This document shows, in pieces, positions 1 to 8,455 of a stretch of DNA of 37,460 nucleotides. Under the pieces are notes generated by a model that was not told the origin of the DNA, did not search any database, and was given only the letters and a program-made list of their open reading frames with translations. This DNA comes from Akkermansia muciniphila (GTDB lineage Bacteria; Verrucomicrobiota; Verrucomicrobiia; Limisphaerales; UBA9464), in the NCBI GenBank assembly GCA_945861565.1, contig CAMAUY010000046.1, forward strand, positions 1 to 37,460. Direction: 5' to 3'. The translations under genes were made by a program, and so were the position numbers. Position 1 is the stretch's first letter, and each line of letters opens with the position of its first letter.

Positions 1-136
1 CCGCTGAGGTTGCGACCTTGCGCACGGATAAGTTCAGTTTTGATCACCGGAGCATCCTTTCGGAAAATCCGATGTAAGTCCCGCAAAATCGCTCCACCGA
101 CCTCTGATTACCTCGCTAACCTAAGCCCAAATCTGA

Positions 137-361
137 GTGGCATTGGGCACGCTGCTGGCGCAACTGGCGTTCACTTACCTGCCGGTGTTCCATCGTCTCT
201 TCCACACCGCGCCCCTGCCTGCCGAGACGTGGCTGCGCATCGCGGCGGTTGGCCTAACAACTTTCGTCATCGTCGAGATGGCGAAGTTCGTCGAGGGCCG
301 CTTTGCCAATCGCGTTGCTCGCCGTGCCCCGCGACTGCCCGGTTTCGCGCCGCCCTACTAA
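137..361 (+). pseudogene. C-terminal remnant of a P-type cation-transporting ATPase
   Basis: The 74-residue reading frame matches the last two membrane helices of the cation-ATPase C-terminal domain: residues 3-16 (LGTLLAQLAFTYLP), then a short loop with HRLFHTAPL, then WLRIAAVGLTTFVIVEMAKFVE. A functional enzyme of this family is roughly 850-1000 residues with a DKTGT phosphorylation site and nucleotide-binding domain. Neither is present, and an in-frame TGA at 134-136 directly precedes the GTG at 137. The rest of the gene is therefore missing, not off the window edge. I read it as a decayed 3' end left by a rearrangement. Family assignment is by recalled sequence pattern only. Confidence 0.6.
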
Positions 362-484
362 CCCCAGTCGTGACGGCTCCGAGTGACTGCCGCAGACCAG
401 GTCCAGCCGTTGCGCAGGATCCAATTGCTGAGCGCGCGCCGCCATCTCGCCGCGATACCGCCCGGGCGACGACCTCGCCTGATC

Positions 485-647
485 CCGTGCATCCCGATGT
501 TGTCGCTAGAGGTTGTCGCGCTGCGACAACCCCGCCCGCGTCCAGCCGGCGGACAGGGCCGCTGCGCGGTTCGTGATGCGCCTGAACGGCGCGGGGACGC
601 CGCAGCGCGGCGTCCGCTACCGTCTCCGACAACATCGGGATGCACCG
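485..647 (+). mobile_element. 163-bp MITE-like repeat, copy 1, with 9-bp target duplication
   Basis: First copy of a family found five times in the window. The ends form a perfect 18-bp inverted repeat, TGCATCCCGATGTTGTCG (488-505) and its complement (627-644). Inside are two perfect hairpins: GGTTGTCGC/GCGACAACC at 511-531 and GGACGCCGC/GCGGCGTCC at 595-615. The element is bounded by the direct repeat CGCCTGATC at 476-484 and 648-656, as expected for a 9-bp target-site duplication. It fills most of the space between the ATPase remnant and the gene at 750. Base 506 (C) differs from the G seen at that site in the other copies. No protein is plausible here, since frames across the repeat are read differently in each copy. 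Confidence 0.85.
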
Positions 648-749
648 CGCCTGATCAGCCACCGACGACGAGGGTTGCCAACGGATGGAACGGGTACATA
701 CTTACAATAGGCAGTAACCAGCTGGCGACGGCTGTTCAACGAAAGAGAG

Positions 750-1199
750 ATGACAATGACAACCAACTTACCGTCCATTTTAACCGCAACGGCCGCCGCT
801 CTGGCTGTGAGCCTAAATCTTCATGCCGGTTCCCCAGGCTCGGCGAACAGGGCTTTGGCACACAGTCCGCGCTACATCGAAGAACATCCCGAACTGATTC
901 GCGGTACGGCGCGGTCGTCGGCCCTGCACGAGGTGAAGCCGGAGAGCGTGGGGACAAAGCTGACCACCAACCGCGCCTTGGCAGCGAGTCCGCGCTACCT
1001 CGAGGAGTTTCCTGGGCTGGCACGCGTGGACGTAGCGAGCCGCCCTGGTCGCGACGCCAATGACGTGCCTAGCGAGGTGCTTCAGAACAAAGCGTTTGTT
1101 GCCAGTCCGCGGGTTCAGGAGCAATTCCCGTCGTTGATGCGTGGCCGCAGCCGTGTTTCGCAGAGTGGCCGACCGCTCCAGATTGCGCCGGTGAAGTAG
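750..1199 (+). CDS. Small exported protein with three ~40-residue repeats
   Basis: Encodes 149 residues. Residues 8-26 (LPSILTATAAALAVSLNLHAG) look like a signal peptide, so the mature protein is probably periplasmic or secreted. The rest contains three copies of a motif N-[RK]-A-[LF]-x-x-SPR-x-x-E-x-[FH]-P-x-L at about residues 33-50, 74-91 and 113-130. The period is 39-41 residues, with basic, low-complexity linkers. I do not recognise the family. The purine stretch GAAAGAGAG ends at 749, too close to the ATG at 750 but 6 bases from an in-frame ATG at 756, so translation may start at MTTNLPSIL. The 3' end overlaps the convergent protease gene by 131 bp. Repeat copy 1 lies about 100 bp upstream. 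Confidence 0.75.
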   Translation: MTMTTNLPSILTATAAALAVSLNLHAGSPGSANRALAHSPRYIEEHPELIRGTARSSALHEVKPESVGTKLTTNRALAASPRYLEEFPGLARVDVASRPGRDANDVPSEVLQNKAFVASPRVQEQFPSLMRGRSRVSQSGRPLQIAPVK

Positions 1200-2058
1200 T
1201 TGCGTCCGCCGTCCGTACTCGGCCGAGGATCAGTTTTTTTCCCAGGGCATCGATCGTTACGGTTTCGAACCGAGCGAGCAGACCGTTGCCGAGCAGACCT
1301 TTTTCTCCGGGGAAAATCTCCTTGGCCTGCAGATCGGTGGGGACTTGATGGAAACGGACGGCTCCCAGAGTCACGGTCGTCTCCGTCACAGGGACCGCGA
1401 ACGACGTCAGGGCGACTGCCACTCGCGTCGAGCCCTCGGCTGGCCGAACGCTGGTCGTGACCCATTGCAGGGCGGAGGCGCAGCCGGTGTCGAGACGGAG
1501 CCATTGTGCCTTGGAACGGTTGATTTGAATGGGGACGAGCATCCCGCAGGGCCTAACTCTAAGGGGCAAAATCTGCATCCCCACCTCGGAGGGCGTCTGG
1601 TGCAAGAGGCGCAGCGTTTGGCTCTGAAAATCCACCTGGACAATGCGGTCATGGAAAAAATCCGCGCCCACCAGGCCGTCGATCGTGGAATGGGTACACG
1701 CGTCACTGAGCTTGCTCAGATCGAGCAGCAGGTAATTGCGTGGCAGTTGTACGTGTCCAGCGCGAGCTTCCAACGGTTGGGACCAGAATCCCGTCGTGTT
1801 ACTACCAACCCCCGCCACCGCAGCTGGCCGGGTGCCTTTGAGGCCCACGCGTTGAGCGGTGACCGAATTGATAACACTTACCTGGGCGCCTGAGTCGAAC
1901 AGAAAATTCAAGGGTTCGCCGCAGCCGCGCAACGTGACTTTTATCCAAATAAAGCCGTCCCGGAACTCAAAAGGGATTTTGGCCGAGGAGGCGGTGGTGT
2001 CTGCTGCCGGGAAAACGCTGATGGCAAGCAGCATTTGAATGGCATGAAACAACCGCAC
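1069..2058 (-). CDS. Retropepsin-like aspartyl protease family protein
   Basis: Predicted 329-residue exported protein with a hydrophobic N-terminus (about residues 7-19). Residues 28-60 lead into FLFDSGAQVSVI, the DSG form of the D-[TS]-G catalytic motif. It is followed by a typical IDGLVGADFF segment at 126-135. A second LRLDTGCASALQW at 187-199 gives a second D-T-G, and LLGNGLLARF follows near 255-264. Two such lobes resemble bacterial pepsin/retropepsin-like proteins, in which both aspartates could form one active site. The start is GTG at 2058, with a later in-frame ATG at 2034; no clear ribosome site was seen. The last ~43 residues, after about LILGRVRTADAT, are read antisense to the gene at 750-1199 and look unlike a protease, so the natural stop may have been lost. 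Substrate unknown. Confidence 0.75.
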   Translation of the reverse strand: MRLFHAIQMLLAISVFPAADTTASSAKIPFEFRDGFIWIKVTLRGCGEPLNFLFDSGAQVSVINSVTAQRVGLKGTRPAAVAGVGSNTTGFWSQPLEARAGHVQLPRNYLLLDLSKLSDACTHSTIDGLVGADFFHDRIVQVDFQSQTLRLLHQTPSEVGMQILPLRVRPCGMLVPIQINRSKAQWLRLDTGCASALQWVTTSVRPAEGSTRVAVALTSFAVPVTETTVTLGAVRFHQVPTDLQAKEIFPGEKGLLGNGLLARFETVTIDALGKKLILGRVRTADATTSPAQSGAVGHSAKHGCGHASTTGIAPEPADWQQTLCSEAPR

Positions 2059-2257
2059 ATCGCTTAGGTCGCAGGTTTGATGCCGCGGGCTAAATATATT
2101 CCTAAGATTATGTAAACTAACAGGTTGCGATTATGGCGGCTCTTTTGAGACTCGGCCATTTGTGGCGTTTTATGTCCGTTGAGATCAAAAATAGCCTGGA
2201 GAGCCAAGAGCCGAGAAAGATCCAAATTTGCCCGAATCCAGGTTCGGAGTGAAAGCA

Positions 2258-3112
2258 TTACCGTTGTTTGCCAGTCGCTCGATCATACTCGGACAGCGCC
2301 TTGGGCATGATTTCCCTCAGATGGGCGATACGCGAACCATGGCTTGGGTGCGTGCTGAGGAATTCCGGCGGTTGTCCGCCGCTGCCCGCGGCCGACATCC
2401 GTTCCCAGAATGCCACGGCTTCCTGCGGGTTGTATCCTGCTCGCGCGGCGTACAAGAGACCGCGCTCATCGGCTTCAGCCTCATGATCCCGACTGAAAGG
2501 CATCAGTACGCCAAACTTGGTGCCTAACCCGAGCGCACCCATTACGAGCCGCTGCTGCTCCAAGCTCATGTCACCCAGAGCTACAGCCGTGGAAGCCCCC
2601 TGCATTACGGTGTTAAGCACCTCGGTCTTCAACATTCTCTGGGAACTGTGGCGCAGCACCGCGTGGGCAATCTCGTGGCCCATTACGATCGCCAGGCCGT
2701 CGTCGTTCTTTGCCACCGGCAATAGACCGGTATAGACCACAATCTTGCCACCGGGGAGGCAAAATGCGTTGACCTGAGGGCTGTCGACGACGCTGACTTT
2801 CCAGTCAAAACCGGGCTCGGCTTGGCGGACGATCTCGATCAACCGCTTCGCCACCCGGACCACTTGATCTGCCGCGGGGCCCGATGGCACCACCCGTTCG
2901 CTGCGCAGAACCTCTTGAAAACTTTGAAGCCCAAGGGTCTCTCCCTGTTGATCGGTGAGCGAACCGCGGATCTTCCGGCCAGTTTCTGCATCGATCACGG
3001 TGGGAGCGGAAGCGTATTTGAAGAGGGCGACGCCAATCGCTATCACGATGGGAACCACGAACTTCAGGGCGCGCCCGCGTCCTCTCGACCTGCCAGATGA
3101 ATTCATTTCCAT
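2258..3112 (-). CDS. M48 family membrane-anchored zinc metalloprotease
   Basis: With the ATG at 3112 this is a 284-residue protein. A second ATG lies at 3106, and the longer frame to a TTG at 3205 is less likely because its N-terminus is arginine-rich and not conserved-looking. Residues 17-31 form one membrane anchor after a basic segment, so the enzyme probably faces the periplasm. The zinc site is HEIAH at 146-150 with the third ligand in EAEAD at 211-215. Preceding it is the usual VNAFCLPGGKIVVYTGLL substrate-side segment. The C-terminal FLSTHPSHGSRIAHL motif is characteristic of the M48 quality-control proteases (LoiP/BepA group). Length and motif order fit the family. It is transcribed divergently from the amine oxidase at 3258. 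Confidence 0.9.
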   Translation of the reverse strand: MEMNSSGRSRGRGRALKFVVPIVIAIGVALFKYASAPTVIDAETGRKIRGSLTDQQGETLGLQSFQEVLRSERVVPSGPAADQVVRVAKRLIEIVRQAEPGFDWKVSVVDSPQVNAFCLPGGKIVVYTGLLPVAKNDDGLAIVMGHEIAHAVLRHSSQRMLKTEVLNTVMQGASTAVALGDMSLEQQRLVMGALGLGTKFGVLMPFSRDHEAEADERGLLYAARAGYNPQEAVAFWERMSAAGSGGQPPEFLSTHPSHGSRIAHLREIMPKALSEYDRATGKQR

Positions 3113-3257
3113 GAGGGTAATGTAAACGTCCGATCGCCCTCGTGCGACATCGAAGGTGCGGAACGGCCGATGGGGAAGTCGGCGGGAACGATGCGCTTTC
3201 TGCAAATGAGATTATTGACCCTGCGAAAACCCTCGATCACTTTCAGTTGCAATCGTT

Positions 3258-5201
3258 ATGAACACACCGATCCATCACCCGCTCGAACCGTTGACCGCCG
3301 AGGAAATTCAACTCGCGGTTAAGTTGCTCAAGGACGCCGGCAAGGTCACCCCGACGACGCGCTTCGTCTCGGTCAGCCTCAAGGAACCGGACAAGGCGTT
3401 CGTGCACAATTTCGACAATGCCCCGGGCGGTCGTCTTGCGGCCTTTGGGCGCGAGGCCTTCGCCGTCCTTTTCGACAACGCCACCAACTCGTGCTTCGAG
3501 ACGGCCGTGTCGCTCACGGATCGCCGGTTGCTGAGCCACCAGCACATCCCCGGTGTGCAACCGACCATGACCGTCGACGAGCAGGTCGAGTGCGAGCAGG
3601 TCGTGCTCGCCAGTCCTGAGTTCAAAGCCGCTCTCAAGAAACAGTATGGCATCGACGACACCGCGCTCGTCATGGTCGACATTTGGAGCGCTGGCAATTA
3701 CGGCTCGGAAGAAGACCGCACCCGCCGCCTCGCCCGGCCACTTTGCTTCCTTCGCACGGACCCGACCGACAACGGCTACGCCAAACCGATCGAAGGATTG
3801 CGTCCCGTCGTTGACCTGAACACGATGAAAGTGATCCGGGTCGAAGAGTACGGTCATTGGCCGCTGCCTCCACAGCCCGGAAACTACGCGGCCGACCGCG
3901 TCGGTCCGATGCGTACGGATATCAAGCCGCTCGACATCACGCAACCGGCGGGGCCGACCTTTGAAGTCGAGGGGAACGTCGTGCGCTGGCAGAAGTGGAG
4001 CTTCGTCGTGGGGTTCAACGCCCGCGAAGGTTTGACGCTCAACCATCTTCGCTATGAAGACAACGGCCGGAAGCGATCCGTTCTCTATCGTGGCTCCCTT
4101 TCCGAAATGGTCGTCCCCTACGGTGACCCGGCTCCGCAACAGGCGCGAAAGAACGCGTTTGACGCCGGCGAATACGGCCTCGGCTATTGCGCGAACAGTC
4201 TCGAGTTGGGGTGCGACTGCCTTGGCCTGATCCAGTATTTCGACGGCCACCTTTGCACGAGCCGCGGTGAACCCTTGACCATTAAGAATGCAGTCTGCAT
4301 GCACGAGGAGGATTTCGGGATCCTCTGGAAGCACACGGATCGTCGCCTGCCCGAGCGGCCGGAGGTGCGCCGCTCCCGTCGATTGGTGCTCTCGTCGATC
4401 GCAACGGTTGAGAACTACGAATACGGCTTTTTCTGGTACCTCTACCAGGATGGCAACATCCAGTTCGAGATCAAGCTGACCGGCATCCTGTCGCTCGGCG
4501 CGCTGCATCCCGGCGAGAAGTCTCCCTATGGGTCTATGATTGCACCCCAGTTATACGCGCCGTACCACCAGCACTTCTTTAATATGCGCTTGGATGTTGA
4601 TCTCGACGGTACAGCCAACTCCGTTTACCAGATCGATGTGGTTCCCGATAAGCTTGGGCCGGAGAACCCATTCGAGAACGCGTTCACCGCGCAGCCTCGC
4701 CGGTTGGAAACTGAAAAGGACGCGCGGGCATCGCTGAACCTTGAATCCGCGCGCACCTGGAAAATTGTAAACCCAAACGTTAAGAACGCCGTCGGCGAAC
4801 CGGTCGGTTACAAGTTTTTCCCAGGCGACAATTGCTTTCCGTACGCGTCAAAGAACGCGTGGTGGCGCAAACGCGCCGGCTTCGTTGATCACCACGTATG
4901 GGTGACGCCGTATCGCGAAGAGGAACGCCACGCCGCTGGCGACTATCCGAACCAGAGCCAGCCCGGGGATGGTCTGATCCGCTGGACCGAAGCCGACCGC
5001 AAGCTGGCCAACACCGACGTCGTGTTCTGGTACACGTTTGGCCACACGCACCTGCCGCGGCCGGAGGACTATCCCGTGATGCCGACGGCGTACATCGGCT
5101 TTATGCTGAAGCCGAATGGATTCTTTAAGGAGAACCCGGCGAATGATGTGCCGCCGTCAGCGAAGAAGTCGGCGGGCAAGAGCGCGTGTTGCTCGGGATA
5201 A
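3258..5201 (+). CDS. Copper-containing primary-amine oxidase
   Basis: Encodes 647 residues, close to the ~640 of bacterial phenethylamine oxidases. The enzyme oxidatively deaminates primary amines to aldehydes, ammonia and hydrogen peroxide using copper and topaquinone. Tyr387 in TVENYEY is the tyrosine converted to topaquinone. Asp302 in NAFDAGEYGLG matches the catalytic base. His437 and His439 (HQH) plus a histidine in FGHTHLPRPEDYP (596/598) are the copper ligands. The N-terminal LTAEEIQLAVKLLK segment is the usual N2 domain start. No signal peptide is visible, so a cytoplasmic location is likely. An odd Lys/Ser/Cys-rich tail (SAGKSACCSG) follows the family's normal end. It is a single gene, with the convergent MFS gene 17 bp downstream. 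Amine specificity cannot be read from sequence. Confidence 0.95.
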   Translation: MNTPIHHPLEPLTAEEIQLAVKLLKDAGKVTPTTRFVSVSLKEPDKAFVHNFDNAPGGRLAAFGREAFAVLFDNATNSCFETAVSLTDRRLLSHQHIPGVQPTMTVDEQVECEQVVLASPEFKAALKKQYGIDDTALVMVDIWSAGNYGSEEDRTRRLARPLCFLRTDPTDNGYAKPIEGLRPVVDLNTMKVIRVEEYGHWPLPPQPGNYAADRVGPMRTDIKPLDITQPAGPTFEVEGNVVRWQKWSFVVGFNAREGLTLNHLRYEDNGRKRSVLYRGSLSEMVVPYGDPAPQQARKNAFDAGEYGLGYCANSLELGCDCLGLIQYFDGHLCTSRGEPLTIKNAVCMHEEDFGILWKHTDRRLPERPEVRRSRRLVLSSIATVENYEYGFFWYLYQDGNIQFEIKLTGILSLGALHPGEKSPYGSMIAPQLYAPYHQHFFNMRLDVDLDGTANSVYQIDVVPDKLGPENPFENAFTAQPRRLETEKDARASLNLESARTWKIVNPNVKNAVGEPVGYKFFPGDNCFPYASKNAWWRKRAGFVDHHVWVTPYREEERHAAGDYPNQSQPGDGLIRWTEADRKLANTDVVFWYTFGHTHLPRPEDYPVMPTAYIGFMLKPNGFFKENPANDVPPSAKKSAGKSACCSG

Positions 5202-5218
5202 TGAACAAGCGAGGATAT

Positions 5219-6520
5219 TCAACCTTCTGGCTTTTCCGCGGGCGGCTTGCTGGCGATGGCCAGGACCAGAAAGACGATGGCAACCAGACAGGCTCCGACG
5301 GCGACGGACACGGCCGCAGTCCAGCCGAAGGCGGCGGCTAGGCGCGGCGTGATGGCTGGCGAGAAGATGCCCCCGAAATTGCCACCGGTGTTGAAAATGG
5401 CCCCAGCGCTGCCGCCGCGTCGGCCTCCGGACTCGACCGCCATGGCCCAGAGCGGTCCCTCAACAAGTCCCAAGGCCGCCCAGGCCAACGCCAGACTTGT
5501 GACGACCCAAATCGGCTGACTCACAGAGAGCCCTACGCTCAAGAATACGGCCCCACCGAGCAGCCCGGAAATCGCCACCAGCAGTCGGGATCGGGCTGGG
5601 ATCGAGCCAGTCGTGCGACCCAGCCAGTCAGCCAGAAATCCTCCGGAAAACATACCGCAAGCCGTCGCTAAATATAACACGGTCGTATATGTCCGGCCCG
5701 TCACTTTGTCCAGATGCATCACGTTGTCGAAGTAGCTGTGACTCCAGTAAACGAACAGGTTCTGATAGTAACCAATGAAGGCGTAGGCGGCGGTTAGGAA
5801 GAGTACCCTTCGACAGCGCAGCAGGCTCCACCAGGGTGCGTACTGCTCGCCGCCGTTGACGGCGGAAGTTACGATCGAAGTCTCCGACGATCGACGGCGG
5901 GTGGCGAATATCCAAAGAGCTGCCAAGGCACCCGTGATGCCCCCCATGAAAACAAAGGTGCCGGGCCAGTTAAGTCGGTCCATCAGAAATCCGAAAGCGA
6001 ACGGAGCCGCGGCGCTGCCTAGCAATGCGGTCCCCATGATCAGTCCGTTTGCCTCCGCCCGGCGCCTCGCAGGCACCGTAATCGAGACCATTCTGCCGGA
6101 GGCAGGATAGATCGGCGCGGTGAATATGCCCATCAAAGCCCGCGTGATCAGAAGTCCGGCAAACAGTCCGGTGGCCGGTACAAGATACTGCCCGATCGCT
6201 CCCGTCATGGTTGCAAAGAATGCCGTGCCAAGACCCATCACAATAAGAGCCATCCGCGGGCCCGCACGGTCGGTCAACCAACCGCCGGGCAACATGAAAA
6301 CGGTATAGGCGACCAGCAACGCCGAGTAGATGTCTCCCATCTGGCGTTCCGTGAGGATGCCTTCGGGAATGATCTTGCCAGCACCGGCTTCTGACATGCT
6401 GGTGCGATTGAAATAACTGAGAAAACTGAAAGCCATGAGCAGGCCGACGACACCCCGAGGCATTCTCCCCTCCGGCGTTTCTGGAGAACCGCTCTGTCTC
6501 ACGGCCGGCTCGTTGTTCAT
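5219..6520 (-). CDS. MFS transporter, ACS family, probable sugar-acid uptake
   Basis: 433 residues with about 12 predicted membrane segments. The first begins near residue 23 (GVVGLLMAFSFLSYFNRTSMS). The loop GGWLTDRAGPRMAL is the MFS signature between helices 2 and 3, and TRALMGIFTAPIYPA matches the helix 4-5 region of the anion:cation symporter group (hexuronate, galactonate, rhamnonate). Its ATG at 6520 overlaps the TGA of the dehydratase gene (ATGA, 4 bp), so the two are translationally coupled. I therefore infer uptake of the dehydratase substrate, possibly L-rhamnonate, by analogy with E. coli RhmT beside RhmD. Substrate assignment is inference; the MFS call is secure. Confidence 0.88.
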   Translation of the reverse strand: MNNEPAVRQSGSPETPEGRMPRGVVGLLMAFSFLSYFNRTSMSEAGAGKIIPEGILTERQMGDIYSALLVAYTVFMLPGGWLTDRAGPRMALIVMGLGTAFFATMTGAIGQYLVPATGLFAGLLITRALMGIFTAPIYPASGRMVSITVPARRRAEANGLIMGTALLGSAAAPFAFGFLMDRLNWPGTFVFMGGITGALAALWIFATRRRSSETSIVTSAVNGGEQYAPWWSLLRCRRVLFLTAAYAFIGYYQNLFVYWSHSYFDNVMHLDKVTGRTYTTVLYLATACGMFSGGFLADWLGRTTGSIPARSRLLVAISGLLGGAVFLSVGLSVSQPIWVVTSLALAWAALGLVEGPLWAMAVESGGRRGGSAGAIFNTGGNFGGIFSPAITPRLAAAFGWTAAVSVAVGACLVAIVFLVLAIASKPPAEKPEG

Positions 6521-7812
6521 CGGATTCCTCTTCGATCGTAAGGCCGGATCAGGTTGATCTCAGCGCGGTTGAGTTCGAGTCCGAATCCGGGTGTCGTTGG
6601 AAGCTCAATGTAGCCTTGCTCCGGCAGGGGCTCGCTTTGGAACATCTTGCCAAAGTTCGCTTCAATTTGATCCCCTCTTTCGCTCATCATCATGAACTCG
6701 GCCAATCGGATATGATCATAGGCCATCGCCATGTAGTAGCCGTAAACCCCGCAACCATGGGGTACAAGAGCCACCGACTGGGCACTGGCGAGAGCCACGA
6801 TTCTTGAGAACTCGGTCGGCCCGCCCATCCACATGACATCTGGCTGCAACAACTGGACGCCGGCGTCGATCAACTGCTGGTATCCGAATTGCGTGTATTC
6901 GTGTTCGCCCGTGGCGAAGGCGGCGCACCCGCTCAAGCTTTCAAACCTCCTTCCCAACTTTGCATGACCCGCGTAGTCATCCGGCATCAGCGGCTCTTCG
7001 ATCCATGTCAGGTCGTATGGTTTCAATCGGTGAGCGAGGTCGGCTGTGTATTCAACATCGAGGGCCATGTAGCAATCCAGCATCAGGGGAAATTCGGGTC
7101 CAACCGTCTTCCTCCAACGTTCGATAAATGCAACGTTGGATTTCATGCCAGCGTGGCCGGCGGACGGTCCGTAGGGCAGCGGTATCTTGGCGCCATGAAA
7201 CCCCAGGTCTTTCGCCAGGTCGGGCCGAGATGTTGTTGCATAGACCGGAATACGTTCCTTGGTTCTGCCACCCATTAGATTGTAGACCGGCTCATTGAGC
7301 GTTTTTCCATACAGATCCCACAACGCAAGATCGATCGCACTGATGGCGTGCAGCGCCAATCCTTTTCGACCATAGTGAATCGAGGCCCGGAACATTTGGT
7401 CCCAGATGTGGGTTCGGTCGCTGGCCGTCTGCCCCTCGACAAATAGAGCCAAGTGTCTCTCGATGATGAAAGCCGCCGCCTCTCCACCGGTGCTGAGGCC
7501 AATCCCGACGAGACCGTTTTCGTCTTCGATTTCAACGATGACCGAAGGAACATTGGCGACGCCCCAGGACTTCCGCGACCCCGAGTACTTGGGAAACCGG
7601 GACATCGGGTTGGTGATGGGAGGATGCGTCTTCTCATGGTCCCAGCTTCCGTCGGCAGCGGTTTGTCCCAGAATCCAATGGGTTTCGGGAGTGTCATGCA
7701 CGTCGCTCGCGCCGTATCCATCGGCTCGCGAGACGAGGGCGCGGACCTCCTTTATTTTCGGCCCGCCACGAGTAGGTTTGACGTCACTGAAGGGTTTTGG
7801 ATCGAGCAGCAT
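6517..7812 (-). CDS. rhmD: Enolase-superfamily sugar-acid dehydratase, L-rhamnonate dehydratase-like
   Basis: 431 residues. The magnesium ligands of the enolase superfamily are visible as D246 (LMLDCYM), E272 (WIEEP) and E303 (TGEHE). The general acid/base histidine is H352 in VPHGCGVY. Features shared with E. coli RhmD include PMSRFPKY, the SRPDLAKDLGF segment at 195-205, an N-terminal DVHDTPETHW histidine region (38-46), and GFGLELNR near the C-terminus. RhmD dehydrates L-rhamnonate to 2-keto-3-deoxy-L-rhamnonate in the non-phosphorylated rhamnose route. The coupled transporter gene supports a sugar-acid role. Other pathway enzymes are absent from the window, so another acid sugar is possible. 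No strong ribosome site precedes the ATG at 7812. Confidence 0.8.
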   Translation of the reverse strand: MLLDPKPFSDVKPTRGGPKIKEVRALVSRADGYGASDVHDTPETHWILGQTAADGSWDHEKTHPPITNPMSRFPKYSGSRKSWGVANVPSVIVEIEDENGLVGIGLSTGGEAAAFIIERHLALFVEGQTASDRTHIWDQMFRASIHYGRKGLALHAISAIDLALWDLYGKTLNEPVYNLMGGRTKERIPVYATTSRPDLAKDLGFHGAKIPLPYGPSAGHAGMKSNVAFIERWRKTVGPEFPLMLDCYMALDVEYTADLAHRLKPYDLTWIEEPLMPDDYAGHAKLGRRFESLSGCAAFATGEHEYTQFGYQQLIDAGVQLLQPDVMWMGGPTEFSRIVALASAQSVALVPHGCGVYGYYMAMAYDHIRLAEFMMMSERGDQIEANFGKMFQSEPLPEQGYIELPTTPGFGLELNRAEINLIRPYDRRGIR

Positions 7813-8166
7813 GGGGTGGTCTTTCTGTAATGAGTGGGACTCGGGCTACTAAACGCTTCGTCCGCCGGTTGCAGGGGCAGGAAACTTGTGTCGCTTGGCG
7901 GCCAGAGAATTTCACAAGGCTGCCGAGGCGTCCGCGAGTTTGGATTGGCCCCGATGAACCGCCGATCCGATCTTCGGCTGCGGAGCCAGCATTCGTTTCC
8001 AATTCATCGAGGAGAGCTGACCGAGGCAACCCGTGAGTTTCACGGTGATGGCCCCAAGATTCCTGTCGCCGATGGTCTTGAGGGTCAGGATGGTGAGTGG
8101 CATATAAGTATTCCAGTTCTCGTTCGTTATGGGTTGTATTCTGGGGTTCGTTGCCATCTGGTAAAG
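7813..8166. other. Stretch without a recognisable gene
   Basis: I see no convincing coding region here. Short open frames exist on both strands (for example minus strand 7912-8157, with the segment LTILTLKTIGDRNLGAITVKL), but none has a recognisable domain, a ribosome site or family-like composition. The stretch lies upstream of the rhmD-like gene, so its promoter should be here. It borders two broken genes, which suggests the whole 7.8-9.0 kb interval is decaying. Confidence 0.5.
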
Positions 8167-8355
8167 TTATTTCTGTCCGGTGGTGGCGTCGATTTGTCGA
8201 GTCAGGCGAAGCTCGTTCGCGCCGTCGACGCGCGTGTAGCTCACTTTATCCGTATAGCGGCGCACGCGTTGAATGCCCCAGCCCCCGACCAGGATGTCGA
8301 GATTGACCTTCGCGTCGTCCACAAGCAAAACGCGGCAGTCGGAAAGAGTTTTCAT
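8167..8355 (-). pseudogene. Response-regulator receiver stub (N-terminal ~23 residues only)
   Basis: The ATG at 8355 is preceded by AAGAGG with 7-base spacing, a good ribosome site. The first 23 residues, with CRVLLVDDAKVNLDILV, are the first strand and acidic pocket (DD) of a CheY-like receiver domain. After that the frame changes abruptly to GGWGIQRVRRYTDKVSYTRV and stops at 8167. The phosphorylated aspartate on strand 3, and everything after it, is missing. I infer a deletion that fused the start of a response-regulator gene to unrelated DNA. A 62-residue product could be made but could not be a working receiver. Confidence 0.45.
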
Positions 8356-8455
8356 GGCTTGGCCTCTTGAGCAGAAGCAGACTAACTCCGGAGCGGGTGT
8401 GGTCAAAAAACTCGTGCGACTTCGCGTTCATGTGAAATCCCTATTCACGATCCCT

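Noticed and set aside
10..576. 188-residue frame at the window start
   Set aside because: It runs through the ATPase remnant in another frame and into the repeat, with no coherent protein character.
358..662. Arginine-rich small proteins over repeat copy 1 (and equivalents over other copies)
   Set aside because: The frames are translations of the inverted repeat; each copy opens a different frame and substitutions follow base pairing, not codons.
2064..2258. 64-residue minus-strand frame between the two protease genes
   Set aside because: No ribosome site or recognisable domain; it spans the AT-rich upstream region of the retropepsin-like gene.
3243..4508. 421-residue open frame antisense to the amine oxidase gene
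   Set aside because: It has no domain and reflects codon bias of a GC-rich gene; the plus-strand frame has all catalytic residues.
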